This document shows positions 43,992-52,788 of a stretch of 58,057 nt of DNA, one piece after another. The stretch is from NCBI GenBank assembly GCA_023485295.1, contig JAMCZQ010000007.1:90335-148391 (forward strand), in the 5' to 3' direction. The first letter of the stretch is position 1, and each line of letters opens with the position of its first letter. Origin of the DNA: Candidatus Marsarchaeota archaeon (lineage in GTDB: Archaea; Micrarchaeota; Micrarchaeia; Micrarchaeales; Micrarchaeaceae). Made by a program: the position numbers and the translations under genes. Below the pieces are notes generated by a model that searched no databases, was not told the origin of the DNA, and saw only the letters and a list, made by a program, of their open reading frames with translations.

Positions 43992-44474
43992 ATGGCTGCC
44001 AAAAAAGGTTATGAAGGCATCGGCGCATTGCTTGCCAGGCCAAGCATCATTGCAAAATACGCAGAGCCATATTCAAAAACGCTAAAGCCGCATGACGCAG
44101 GCAGGCACTTCATGCAATTCATAGACTATGATTCGGCGATAAGCAGGGACCACCTCTATGCAGCATGCATAAATGCAAGCGTAGCGTTTTCTGAGGGCAC
44201 AAACATAGCGCGAAGCATTGGCATGGAAGTGCTGCTCTTCATAGCCATGACAAAGCAGATATCAGAAGCGATAAGGATTGCGGGCGCCAAGGAGGGGCGC
44301 AGGTTCATAATACTTTGCGATGACGAAGGCCTTTACAAACCGCTGGAAAGAAGCATACCTAATGCCAAGGATTTCTTCACAAACAAGAACGCAAGCAGCA
44401 TAGCTTCATCATACGGCGTAAGCGGCAGCACGGCAAGCATCATGGAGAAGATGGCAGCTTCAAGGCTTTTCTGA
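43992..44474 (+). CDS. cgi121: KEOPS complex subunit Cgi121
   Basis: A 160-residue protein whose central sequence (H-F-M-Q-F-I-D-Y-D, then H-L-Y-A-A-C-I-N-A, F-S-E-G-T-N-I-A-R-S-I-G-M-E-V-L-L-F-I) matches the Cgi121/TPRKB family. Cgi121 binds the 3' CCA end of tRNA and delivers it to Kae1 for the t6A37 modification of ANN-decoding tRNAs. The other KEOPS genes are not in the window. Its 3' end overlaps the convergent nuclease gene by 15 bp. Confidence 0.85.
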   Translation: MAAKKGYEGIGALLARPSIIAKYAEPYSKTLKPHDAGRHFMQFIDYDSAISRDHLYAACINASVAFSEGTNIARSIGMEVLLFIAMTKQISEAIRIAGAKEGRRFIILCDDEGLYKPLERSIPNAKDFFTNKNASSIASSYGVSGSTASIMEKMAASRLF

Positions 44475-45095
44475 ATCTGCGTATAGCTTTGTAAGGACAT
44501 TGTGTATAGATTCGGCCTTCTTCTTGCCTACGCCGTCGACTTTCATCAGGTCTTTTACTTCTGCATTCGCTATGGCCTTGATGCTCTTAAAATTCGAGAG
44601 AAGCAGCCTTGAAAGCTTTGGCCCGACGCCAGGTATGTTTCCGACTACGCGCTCCATGAATTGGGGCTCCGTAAAAGCCCTCTTGCCGGACTTTGGCGAA
44701 GGCTCTCTGGCGCCGCGCTGCTCCTGCAGCGCAATGGCCCTTATTATATCAGCAGTATCTGATGGGCCGAAAGACGTTATGACCGGCACTCCGTAATTCA
44801 GGTATATTGCAACTATGGCTCCGTTTATCACAGAATGCTCCATCCTGAATTCCTCCCTGCTGCCCTCAAGAACGAGCAGCGGAAACTCATAGGCCTTTTT
44901 CATCCTATTGAGCTGGTCGAACAGCCTGCCGTCTATTATAGAGCTCTCGAAATCGTAAACAGTCTTCCTCTCAAGGCACAGCCTTTCTGATATCACATAA
45001 TCGCCAACGTCAAGAGTCTCAAGCTTAAGGCTTATGCCATATGCCTGCAGCCTGCCTAAGAGCTCTGCGTTGCGCTCCCTTTGGTCGGCAACCAC
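44460..45095 (-). CDS. xpf: XPF/ERCC4-type structure-specific nuclease, short form
   Basis: A 211-residue protein. The nuclease domain begins V-V-A-D-Q-R-E-R-N and carries the signature V-G-D-Y-V-I-S-E-R-L-C-L-E-R-K near residues 35-50, with the metal-binding Asp and E-R-K. Two helix-hairpin-helix motifs (I-P-G-V-G-P-K-L and V-D-G-V-G-K-K-K) form the C-terminal DNA-binding part. There is no helicase, unlike euryarchaeal Hef, so this is the short XPF form. The start is a GTG at 45095; longer in-frame starts would read a Cys-rich sequence out of the neighbouring gene. Confidence 0.85.
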   Translation of the reverse strand: MVADQRERNAELLGRLQAYGISLKLETLDVGDYVISERLCLERKTVYDFESSIIDGRLFDQLNRMKKAYEFPLLVLEGSREEFRMEHSVINGAIVAIYLNYGVPVITSFGPSDTADIIRAIALQEQRGAREPSPKSGKRAFTEPQFMERVVGNIPGVGPKLSRLLLSNFKSIKAIANAEVKDLMKVDGVGKKKAESIHNVLTKLYADSEKP

Positions 45096-45117
45096 ATAAA
45101 CCGTTTCGCCCGTGCAA

Positions 45118-47430
45118 TCAACCCCGCGTAAAGCGCATGCTTGACAAGTACACTGTTGGCTTGCCGTAAGCCTCGGAAGATACGAACAGAAACTCGTTTC
45201 CATAAGGCCCGCTCGTCATGTTGGCGGCAAACGAATACGAAGACATGTTGTCGCTTATGTTGAAGTCCACAAGCTTCTTGTAGCCTGCAGGAGTGGCAGA
45301 TTCTACAATGAGAGATGAGCCAGGCGCTTCTGCAATGGCGCTAAAGCTGACTTCAGTACTTACGTGCTGTATTGAGCTTGCTGTTGCATTTGTATAATTA
45401 AGGTAGGGCGCGTAAACTATCACAGGGCTGTAATTCAGAGGCACGAACATGTTGTAGTCGCTGCCATTGTAAGGCACAACAACCGCTCCCCAGCTTGGAA
45501 GGTACGGGTACGCCACATAGCTTTTATAAGCCGTATCTGCCTCGGCCTGCCTTGCATCAAAAGCTATTGTGTTGTTGCCGTTGTAAATCGGCGCGCCGAA
45601 TAGGCCGTCTAGATAGCTTTCGAGTCCGAGAAGCTGCGTGGATGTGAATGCGCTCTTTTCAACGCTGACTACTGCGGTCTGGTAATTGTAGAGCGTAAGC
45701 AATGTCTGGTTGGAATAGTTCTCAGCGATTGGCGAAGCGTAAGAGAAGCCGTTGCCGTCCTGCAGATTCTGCACCTGCACGGCGAGCGGTATATTGTACA
45801 CCGAAACGAGCTGCGTAGTATTCTCCCTTCCAGGATAGCCGCCTATGAAAGGTTTGTGCGACAGCGCAGCGAAATAATCTGCTTCCCCAGCGTAAAGCAA
45901 AGGCTCGCTGCTGTTGTAGTCCTGAAGTATGGGCAGCTGCAGCACGCTGAAGGTTCCATTGACGCTTGCAAGCTCCTTGTAGAACGCGCCTGGAGGCACC
46001 TTCATCGATATTGCGCCTGAGGCCGCTGCAGTGTGCGGGATGCCGCTGCTGCCTACGATAAAAAGCAGCAGCACTATGCCGCATATAAGGAGTGCATTGG
46101 CGTTTTTAGACCTGAGCAATTTTATCTTGCCGGAATCTATGATATGCGCCAGCCCGAGCGCAGCAAGCACATCAAGGCCTATTGTGCCTATTATGAAGAA
46201 CCTGCCAGGCTCCCTCACTATGTTGATGCCTGGGATTGCATGATAAGCTGCGTATATGCCAGGTATGCTGGTCACGTCTCCGCCTATCTGCAGCACAGGG
46301 CCTATCGAGAGCCATGCGAACAGCACTGCAATGGCAGCCCACAGCAGGTACCTTTTCCTGTTGGCCTTGATGTCAATGTAAACACCATATAAAGCAAGCA
46401 TGAGCGCAACGTAGCCTATATAGCCTACCTTCTCTGTAGGGTCGGGCTGGAATGTCTTGGGGAAATAGCTTATGCTTGCGCTTGGATTGAAAATGCCGTT
46501 ATAATAGCTGGGCACAAAAAACGATATTAGGTTGTTGCTCCACATCTCATTGTAAGTCACATTGTTAAGCGACTGTGCAAGGCTAAGCCCGCTTTTCGAC
46601 GAAAGCGCATGCACGAGCGGTATAAAGCCCCACGAGCCAAGCACGGCTGCCACTGCAACAGCGATCACCAGCGCGATCCAAAAGTTTGGTCTCAGCACCT
46701 TCTTCCTTGTCTTGCTGTAAATCGCATATAGCACTACGACAAGCACAACGAGCATTATGGTCATCACAGCCTTTTCGTAGCCGCCAAGAAACGTTATCAG
46801 CACGAAAGAAATCCCAATGCCCAAAGCATTGAGGTAATTGCCCTTGAGCTTCTGCTCGTCAAGCGCCTTAAGCAGGAAATAGATCAATACTGGTATGAAG
46901 CCAATGTCTATCCAGTGCATATGGCCGTAAGCCTGCGCCATATGCCCGGCACTAAATGCGTAAAAAGCTCCAGCTATGAACGCAGCATAATTATTTTTGC
47001 TTACATATTTGGCAAGCACGAACATGCCCAAAGCGCTTGCAGCCATGCCTATTACAAGCATTATGTTGTAGGCTGTTACAAGGCCAAAAGCCTGAAACGG
47101 CAGCGATGTAAGGCCAACAAGGGGCGAGAGTGTCTGGTAGAGCATGTTAACTCCTATCGGCCAGAAGATCATGTAAGAATAAAACATGCTTGTGTGAAGG
47201 TTAAGCAGAGCAAACCCTGGCCACCATAGCCCCAAAAGGTTTTGAAATGGGTCGCCGCCAACGCCAGGTATGGTGTTGCTTATGCTGGCAAACACTGGAT
47301 TGAACACTATTATTGTTATAATGGCGTATATAACAGCAACGCTGACTGTCGTCTTGTTAACGAATCTTCCAATGCCAAATTTCCTAAGCGTGGCTTTTTG
47401 CTTTTCTGCCGTGCCAGTCTGGTTTTCCAT
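45118..47430 (-). CDS. Large GT-C-like membrane glycosyltransferase or surface glycan protein
   Basis: A 770-residue membrane protein. About 12 to 13 hydrophobic helices occupy residues 30-500. The first exported loop contains G-V-G-G-D-P-F-Q-N-L, an acidic-loop arrangement typical of GT-C glycosyltransferases that use polyprenyl-phosphate sugars. A soluble exported domain follows (about 500-770) with many sequons. It resembles archaeal YfhO/GT-C-like proteins, but the exact family is uncertain. It is divergent from a polyprenol-phosphate mannosyltransferase-like gene across a region with an 18-bp palindrome. Confidence 0.7.
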   Translation of the reverse strand: MENQTGTAEKQKATLRKFGIGRFVNKTTVSVAVIYAIITIIVFNPVFASISNTIPGVGGDPFQNLLGLWWPGFALLNLHTSMFYSYMIFWPIGVNMLYQTLSPLVGLTSLPFQAFGLVTAYNIMLVIGMAASALGMFVLAKYVSKNNYAAFIAGAFYAFSAGHMAQAYGHMHWIDIGFIPVLIYFLLKALDEQKLKGNYLNALGIGISFVLITFLGGYEKAVMTIMLVVLVVVLYAIYSKTRKKVLRPNFWIALVIAVAVAAVLGSWGFIPLVHALSSKSGLSLAQSLNNVTYNEMWSNNLISFFVPSYYNGIFNPSASISYFPKTFQPDPTEKVGYIGYVALMLALYGVYIDIKANRKRYLLWAAIAVLFAWLSIGPVLQIGGDVTSIPGIYAAYHAIPGINIVREPGRFFIIGTIGLDVLAALGLAHIIDSGKIKLLRSKNANALLICGIVLLLFIVGSSGIPHTAAASGAISMKVPPGAFYKELASVNGTFSVLQLPILQDYNSSEPLLYAGEADYFAALSHKPFIGGYPGRENTTQLVSVYNIPLAVQVQNLQDGNGFSYASPIAENYSNQTLLTLYNYQTAVVSVEKSAFTSTQLLGLESYLDGLFGAPIYNGNNTIAFDARQAEADTAYKSYVAYPYLPSWGAVVVPYNGSDYNMFVPLNYSPVIVYAPYLNYTNATASSIQHVSTEVSFSAIAEAPGSSLIVESATPAGYKKLVDFNISDNMSSYSFAANMTSGPYGNEFLFVSSEAYGKPTVYLSSMRFTRG

Positions 47431-47495
47431 AAATTTGCACTCTTGCCGATTTCCACTAAAATATAAAGCTTAATGGTGCTTAATGATTCAACAAT

Positions 47496-47513
47496 TAATA
47501 TTAATTAATATTA
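47496..47513. promoter_or_regulatory. 18-bp perfect palindrome between divergent glycan genes
   Basis: TAATATTAATTAATATTA is its own reverse complement and lies between the divergent genes at 47430 and 47570. A symmetric AT-rich site in a shared promoter region could bind a dimeric regulator, or simply include TATA boxes for both directions. Confidence 0.4.
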
Positions 47514-47569
47514 TTAAGGTTAATCGAAATACCAGATACAAAAATCAATGGTCGAGTAAAGTGGTTTAA

Positions 47570-48271
47570 TTGGATTATTCGAAGATCACTATAATAATAC
47601 CTACGCTCAACGAATCGCTAAACATAAAGATAATAGTGAAAATGCTGCTGCGCCTATATCCAGGCGTGCACATAATAGTCACTGACGATGGCTCGGATGA
47701 CGGGACAAGGCAGATTGTTTCAAGGCTTTCAAAAGGGCCAAGCGGCAAGGTGAGGCTCCTTGATCGAAGCAATGCAAAGGTGCATGGGCTTACTGCAAGC
47801 GTGCTTGACGCAGCCATGCTCGTTAAGACTGAATATATGATCGTGATGGATGCTGATCTGCAGCACCCCCCGAAAAAGGTAAAGCTCATTGCTGAAAAGC
47901 TCGCTTCTTCCGATCTGGTTATAGGCGTGCGCTCAGAGGTCAAGAACTGGGGGATTTACAGGCGCGTGGTATCTAAGTCTGTTTCTACGTTTTGCAACAT
48001 TGTTTTCTATATGCGCGGCAAGCGCACTTCTAACGACATAATGTCTGGCTTTTTTGGCATACGGTCAAGCCTGTTCAAGAGCATCATACGCAGGCACGGG
48101 CATGAATATGTGGGCACGGGCTACAAGGTGCTGCTCGACACGCTTAAATTCATAGGAAAGGAAGCTAAAATAGAGGAGGTGCCGTATACAGGGTTCCATG
48201 AAAGGAAGTACAACAGTTCCAAGGCAAGCTACCGCCGCCTCATAGACATAATGGTATCTGCGCTGAAGTGA
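47570..48271 (+). CDS. Polyprenol-phosphate mannosyltransferase-like GT2 enzyme
   Basis: A 233-residue GT2 protein. I-I-I-P-T-L-N-E-S, V-T-D-D-G-S-D-D-G-T and V-M-D-A-D-L-Q-H-P-P are the dolichol-phosphate mannose synthase (DPM1) signatures. It has no membrane helix, as in the short DPM1 type. It should transfer mannose or glucose from a sugar nucleotide to a polyprenyl phosphate for N-glycosylation or glycolipids. The only start upstream of the first motif is a TTG (M-D-Y-S-K). The next gene, a flippase, begins 4 bp after its stop. Confidence 0.87.
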   Translation: MDYSKITIIIPTLNESLNIKIIVKMLLRLYPGVHIIVTDDGSDDGTRQIVSRLSKGPSGKVRLLDRSNAKVHGLTASVLDAAMLVKTEYMIVMDADLQHPPKKVKLIAEKLASSDLVIGVRSEVKNWGIYRRVVSKSVSTFCNIVFYMRGKRTSNDIMSGFFGIRSSLFKSIIRRHGHEYVGTGYKVLLDTLKFIGKEAKIEEVPYTGFHERKYNSSKASYRRLIDIMVSALK

Positions 48272-48275
48272 ATGC

Positions 48276-49844
48276 ATGGGCGATTTGAGTCATCAGGATG
48301 TGGAAGAAAGCGCATTGGACATAGGCACGCGGGCCGCACATGTAACGAGCTATGTGCTGCTTAGCAAGCTCGCGTCATTCTTATCTGTTGGAATCGCGTT
48401 CATACTAATAACCAGGATACTTGGCCCTGCAGACTACGGCATATACGTGCTCGCAACCGGAATAGCTGGGATATTCGGCTCTGTCGGAAATTTCGGAATT
48501 GCCACTACGCTGAACCGCTTCATAGCAAGGTACACGTCTGCACGCGAGCGTGGCCGCATACTGTCCGACGGCTTTTTCGCAATGCTGCTGATAGGCGGCA
48601 GCCTTACAATAATCGCATTCCTTGCGAGCGGCCTCATTGCACACCTCTATGCCGAAGGCGCTTCGTTCGTGCCTGTATTCAGGCTTATCTCCTTTACCAT
48701 AGTGCTGTCGATGCTTTTTGGTGCTGCATATTCTGCATTGATAGGCCTCGGCAAGGGCCAGCATGCGGCGCTGAGCATAGCAACAGAGGCAGTATTCCAG
48801 GCAGTCATAGGCGTTGGCCTCGCCCTGCTGGGCTTTGGGGCAAGGGCTCCTGTTTACGGCGTCATATTCGGCTATTTCAGCGGATTCATATTGGGGTTTG
48901 TGCTTCTTTTCAGGAACAGCGTGCAGCTGCAAATTCCAAGCTTCAGGAGAATGCGCAACCTCTTCAGGTTCTCGGTGCCTCTTGCAGTTTCAAACATCTT
49001 CAGCGCAGCGGTAAACAATCTTGCATTGCTGGTATTGGGGTTTGTGGCTACAACTTTCGTAATAGGCAATTTTGGCATAGCATCGCGTGCAAACTACCTA
49101 TTCGACATAGTCCTGGGCTCGATAGGCCTGTCGCTTCTGCCAACGTTCACCGCTTCTTTAAGGAACAAGGCAACCAGGTCCAGGACAGGCGAGTTCTATT
49201 CGTATTCGGTCTACATGGCTTTTGTTTTTGTCGCACCTATGGTATTTTTCATCGCAACATTTGCAAAGCCGTTCTCCTATGTGGCATTTAGCTCGCGCTA
49301 CTCGCTGGCGCCATTGTACATAGCAATAACCAGCGTAGGCCTTCTGATTGGGATAGCAGGGAGCTACGCCAGCACGCTGTTCGTTAGCGCAGGCAAGGTG
49401 AAGCAAGTAATGAAGTACAACGCAATAATAGCGGCAGCCGAATTGGCACTCATGCTGCTTTTTGTACCATTGCTGAAGGGTATAGGGCTCGTGATACTGC
49501 TTTTCGTGGTCAACCCATTGCTTATAGACCTGCTTTTCATAAGCAAGTCAATGCGCGTTTTTCACGTGCGCCTGCCATGGAACAAGATTGGCAGGATCAT
49601 CGCAGCCAATATCATAGTGAGCGCAATACTATATGCCGTAACCCTGGCATTCAGCTCTCAGTATATACCTATTGTGATATTCGGCATAGCTGGCTTCATA
49701 GTGCTGTATCCTCCTATGGTAAGCATAACAGGCGGCCTGAAGAAGTCTGACATCGAACTTTTAAGGAAGGTGTCATCTGGAATGCCAGTTATAAGTGCCA
49801 TACTTTCAAAGCTGCTTTCCTATTCGATGTTTTTCGTTAGGTAG
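48276..49844 (+). CDS. Polysaccharide/lipid-linked glycan flippase (MOP superfamily)
   Basis: A 522-residue membrane protein with about 14 hydrophobic helices. The first region (S-K-L-A-S-F-L-S-V-G-I-A-F-I-L-I-T-R-I-L-G-P-A-D-Y-G) is the typical beginning of Wzx/RfbX-type flippases. It likely moves polyprenyl-linked glycans across the membrane for AglB or other acceptors. It is coupled to the GT2 gene upstream and overlaps the convergent CTP synthase gene by 8 bp. Confidence 0.85.
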   Translation: MGDLSHQDVEESALDIGTRAAHVTSYVLLSKLASFLSVGIAFILITRILGPADYGIYVLATGIAGIFGSVGNFGIATTLNRFIARYTSARERGRILSDGFFAMLLIGGSLTIIAFLASGLIAHLYAEGASFVPVFRLISFTIVLSMLFGAAYSALIGLGKGQHAALSIATEAVFQAVIGVGLALLGFGARAPVYGVIFGYFSGFILGFVLLFRNSVQLQIPSFRRMRNLFRFSVPLAVSNIFSAAVNNLALLVLGFVATTFVIGNFGIASRANYLFDIVLGSIGLSLLPTFTASLRNKATRSRTGEFYSYSVYMAFVFVAPMVFFIATFAKPFSYVAFSSRYSLAPLYIAITSVGLLIGIAGSYASTLFVSAGKVKQVMKYNAIIAAAELALMLLFVPLLKGIGLVILLFVVNPLLIDLLFISKSMRVFHVRLPWNKIGRIIAANIIVSAILYAVTLAFSSQYIPIVIFGIAGFIVLYPPMVSITGGLKKSDIELLRKVSSGMPVISAILSKLLSYSMFFVR

Positions 49845-51468
49845 CTGCTGTGCCTGCCTTCTTCGCAGCTATTGCGCTTTTTATGAATGCGGTGAAAAGC
49901 GGCGCAGGCGCTTCTGGCCTTGACTTCAATTCTGGGTGCGCCTGGGTCCCTATTCCAAAATGCGATTTCCATTCTACAATCTCAACAATCCTGTTGTCAG
50001 GTGACATGCCGCTCACAACAAGCCCGCTCCTTTCTAGCGTGCGCTTGTAAGCGTTGTTGAATTCATAACGGTGCCTATGCCTTTCGTTTATCCGCTTAGA
50101 CCTGTAGGCCTCGAAGGCCATAGTGCCGGGCTTGATGTCAGCAGGCCAAAGCCCAAGCCTCATCGTGCCGCCTTTCTGCTTTATGCTCCTTTGGTCCTCC
50201 ATCAGGTCTATGACCTTGTACTTTGCATTGCTGTCGAATTCTGAGGAATTCGCTCCCTTAAGCATGCTTACATTCCTTGCGTATTCTATGGCCATAAGCT
50301 GCATGCCTAGGCAAAGGCCGAGGTAAGGCTTTTTGTTCTCCCTCGCAAATCTTATTGCGTTTATCATTCCTTCAATGCCGCGCTTGCCAAAGCCGCCAGG
50401 CACTAATATGCCGTCAAAGCGCGAAAGCCTGGTTGCACATTCTGCAGGGGCGAGCCCTTCAAGCCCCTCGGACTCTATCCACTCTATGTTGACCTTGGCC
50501 CTGTTGGCGTAAGCTCCATGAAGTAGCGCCTCTTTTACGCTGGCGTAGGAATCCCTGAGCTCAACATACTTACCCACTATGGCTATGTTTGCGGTATTCT
50601 TGAAGCCGTCCTTAAGCGCATTGACAAAATCCTTCCATGACTTGAGCTCGTCCCTGTTGATGGCCTTGCCTTCGAAGCCAAGCTCTTTAATCAAGTCCTT
50701 ATCGAAACCCTGGCTTATCAGCTTAAGCGGCAATTCGTAGATAGTGCCTATCTCATTATCGTCTATTATCCTATTGGTGGTAAGGTTGGAAAAAAGCGCT
50801 ATCTTCTCCTTGGCCGACTTTGTCAAAGGCCTTGAAGACCTGCAGAAAATGAATTTCGGCTGTATGCCAAGCTGCATCAGGCCCCTAAGCGCTATCTGCG
50901 TAGGTTTTGTCTTCTGCTCGCCTACGCTCTCCAATTCAGGCACGTACGTCAGATTTATGAATAGCACATCCTCGCTGAGCGACAGCTGCCTCATCGCCTC
51001 TATGAAGTAACTATTCTCTATGTCGCCTACAGTGCCTCCGACCTCTATCACAAGCACGTCAAGCTTTTCGCTGTCGGCTATTCCTGTTACCCACTCCTTG
51101 ATAAAGTCAGTCATATGTGGTATTATCTGCACATCCCTCCCGAGATAATCACCGCGTCGTTCCTTCTTTATTATTCCGTCGAAAAGCTTCCCGCCAGTTA
51201 TCGAAAGCTTTGAGCTCATGCTCTTGTTCATGAACCTCTCGTAGTTGCCGAAGTCCATATCGACTTCTCCCTTGTCATCCAGCACGAATACCTCGCCGTG
51301 CCTGTACGGGTTCATCGTTCCGCAATCATAATTCAGGTATCCGTCGAATTTTATAGGAAGAGATTTTATGCCGTAAAGCTTAAGGAGTTTCAGGATTGAT
51401 GAGGTGACTATACCCTTGCCGAGGCCGCTCATCAAAGAACCAGCAACAACAATATATTTGTGTTTCAT
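49837..51468 (-). CDS. pyrG: CTP synthase
   Basis: A 543-residue enzyme. The N-terminal synthetase domain starts K-Y-I-V-V-A-G-S-L-M-S-G-L-G-K-G. The C-terminal class I glutamine amidotransferase has the nucleophile Cys at about 386 in G-L-C-L-G-M-Q, and a late H-P-E. It aminates UTP to CTP using glutamine. The start at 51468 (M-K-H-K-Y-I) fits the family; an upstream in-frame codon would add seven residues. Confidence 0.95.
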   Translation of the reverse strand: MKHKYIVVAGSLMSGLGKGIVTSSILKLLKLYGIKSLPIKFDGYLNYDCGTMNPYRHGEVFVLDDKGEVDMDFGNYERFMNKSMSSKLSITGGKLFDGIIKKERRGDYLGRDVQIIPHMTDFIKEWVTGIADSEKLDVLVIEVGGTVGDIENSYFIEAMRQLSLSEDVLFINLTYVPELESVGEQKTKPTQIALRGLMQLGIQPKFIFCRSSRPLTKSAKEKIALFSNLTTNRIIDDNEIGTIYELPLKLISQGFDKDLIKELGFEGKAINRDELKSWKDFVNALKDGFKNTANIAIVGKYVELRDSYASVKEALLHGAYANRAKVNIEWIESEGLEGLAPAECATRLSRFDGILVPGGFGKRGIEGMINAIRFARENKKPYLGLCLGMQLMAIEYARNVSMLKGANSSEFDSNAKYKVIDLMEDQRSIKQKGGTMRLGLWPADIKPGTMAFEAYRSKRINERHRHRYEFNNAYKRTLERSGLVVSGMSPDNRIVEIVEWKSHFGIGTQAHPELKSRPEAPAPLFTAFIKSAIAAKKAGTAAT

Positions 51469-51546
51469 CGTCACACTAAATGAATACACTTTGTGCAGTT
51501 ACATTTAAATTTGTTTTGCAAATACCTTTTTATTCAGGGATGCGCT

Positions 51547-52089
51547 ATGCGGGCTTTCATCGCCTTGGAAATACCAGAGCATATAAAGGATTCAATAGTG
51601 CGGTCCATTGATGAAATGGAATTGAAGCTTGGTGTCAGGCCTGTGCCAAGCCAAAACATGCACATCACTTTGGAGTTTCTTGGCGAGATAAGCGACAGCG
51701 CTGCGGCAAGGATCTCCGAAGCGATATCATCCACGCATGCAAAAAAGTTTACGGCAAAGCTAGGCGAAGTATCGACATTCGGCGCGAGCTCAAGCGTAGC
51801 CTTTGTAGGATTGAGCGAAGGGCGCAATGAAGCCGCGGCTTTGCAGCAAGACCTGCACGGCAGGATATCTGCGCTGCAAGGCATAAAAGGCCTCGGCACA
51901 CGCGAATTTTTCCCGCACGTGAGCATTGCCCGCGGGAATCCTAATGGCCTCAACGAGCTTGCAAGGCGCGCTTCAGGCGTGTGGAAAGGTTCAGAGCCAT
52001 TTACCGTAAGTACTTTAGCCCTGAAACGCAGCATTATTGGCGGAGCCCACGCGGTATATGAGCCTATTTTTGAGAAGGAGCTTTCATGA
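51547..52089 (+). CDS. thpR: RNA 2',3'-cyclic phosphodiesterase (2'-5' RNA ligase family)
   Basis: A 180-residue two-histidine phosphoesterase: M-H-I-T-L-E-F (first HxT) near residue 38 and F-P-H-V-S-I-A (second HxS) near residue 127. Length and motif spacing match archaeal LigT/ThpR, which opens 2',3'-cyclic phosphates and can join tRNA halves in vitro. With several intron-bearing tRNAs in this genome a link to tRNA end processing is conceivable, but that is inference. Its 3' end overlaps the convergent CheD-like gene by 26 bp. Confidence 0.9.
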   Translation: MRAFIALEIPEHIKDSIVRSIDEMELKLGVRPVPSQNMHITLEFLGEISDSAAARISEAISSTHAKKFTAKLGEVSTFGASSSVAFVGLSEGRNEAAALQQDLHGRISALQGIKGLGTREFFPHVSIARGNPNGLNELARRASGVWKGSEPFTVSTLALKRSIIGGAHAVYEPIFEKELS

Positions 52090-52666
52090 GCGAACGCTGG
52101 AACTGGTCCATGGTCATTTTGTTTATCAGCTCTCCTGGCCTGTAATTTACGTTATTTATGAGCACATCAAAGCTCATCCCAAGCTTTGCATCTATCGCTA
52201 TGTGCCTTGTTTCATTGCCAAACAAGTCCGCTTCAGAGACATATATGTGTTTTTTCATCAAAAAATCAACAATAGGGCCTATAATCGAAAAGTCCTGCGA
52301 GTTCTGCATGCCTATAATCCTGGCTTCAATGTTGGGCCTTTTAAGCGCATTGACGAACTTGTTTGCCTCAGAAAGCTGCTTTGTCACGTCATCGAAGCAG
52401 TTGAATGCAATGAGCTTTGAGGAATTGAAGTCGTACATGCTGAACAAGAGCGAATAAGTAATGTCAATGGCAGCAATGTACCTGTGCTCTAGCGGCACCT
52501 TGTAGTCAAGCATGGCAGATCCCCCTACGCCGATGTAGGCTACGTCGTCGTACTGGTCCATTTTTATCTTAGATATATGGCGCCGTTTCCTGTAGGCCAG
52601 AACAAACTGTTTGCTATTGAAATCCTTTTTCTGGACCGCCAATACGAGTTTTTCATATAGCTGCAA
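52064..52666 (-). CDS. CheD-like fold protein without catalytic Cys/His
   Basis: A 200-residue protein. Its order of motifs follows chemoreceptor deamidase CheD: Y-I-G-V-G-G-S-A-M-L near residue 44 (CheD: V-I-G-I-G-E-Y-A-V), a strand ending M-Y-D-F, I-E-A-R-I-I-G near residue 112 (CheD: L-E-A-K-I-A-G-G), I-G-P-I-V-D-F-L, and A-D-L-F-G-N-E-T-R-H-I-A-I-D (CheD: A-E-D-x-G-G-x-x-x-R). The G-S-C nucleophile and A-H-x-M-L-P histidine are replaced, so it should not be a deamidase. No chemotaxis gene is nearby. The start is a TTG at 52666, about 25 bp from a TATATAAATA box. Confidence 0.6.
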   Translation of the reverse strand: MQLYEKLVLAVQKKDFNSKQFVLAYRKRRHISKIKMDQYDDVAYIGVGGSAMLDYKVPLEHRYIAAIDITYSLLFSMYDFNSSKLIAFNCFDDVTKQLSEANKFVNALKRPNIEARIIGMQNSQDFSIIGPIVDFLMKKHIYVSEADLFGNETRHIAIDAKLGMSFDVLINNVNYRPGELINKMTMDQFQRSLMKAPSQK

Positions 52667-52686
52667 GCAAGCACCGATTGTAAAAA

Positions 52687-52696
52687 TATATAAATA
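52687..52696. promoter_or_regulatory. TATA box in the divergent CheD-like / rpo3 region
   Basis: TATATAAATA sits about 25 bp before the TTG start of the CheD-like gene on the minus strand. The rpo3 side has a weaker ATAAAGCTTATTA element near 52741. AATAAC/GTTATT inverted repeats lie between. Confidence 0.45.
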
Positions 52697-52788
52697 TTAT
52701 TGCCAAATAATAACTACGGTAACTAATAAGGTTATTTGACATAAAGCTTATTATTGCTTTTTTGCAAACCTATAAAACAAGTGAATCG

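Noticed and set aside
45096..45203. ATG-initiated extension of the XPF nuclease
   Set aside because: It would read an out-of-frame Cys-rich segment of the neighbouring membrane protein; XPF domains start at the V-V-A-D-Q-R-E-R strand.
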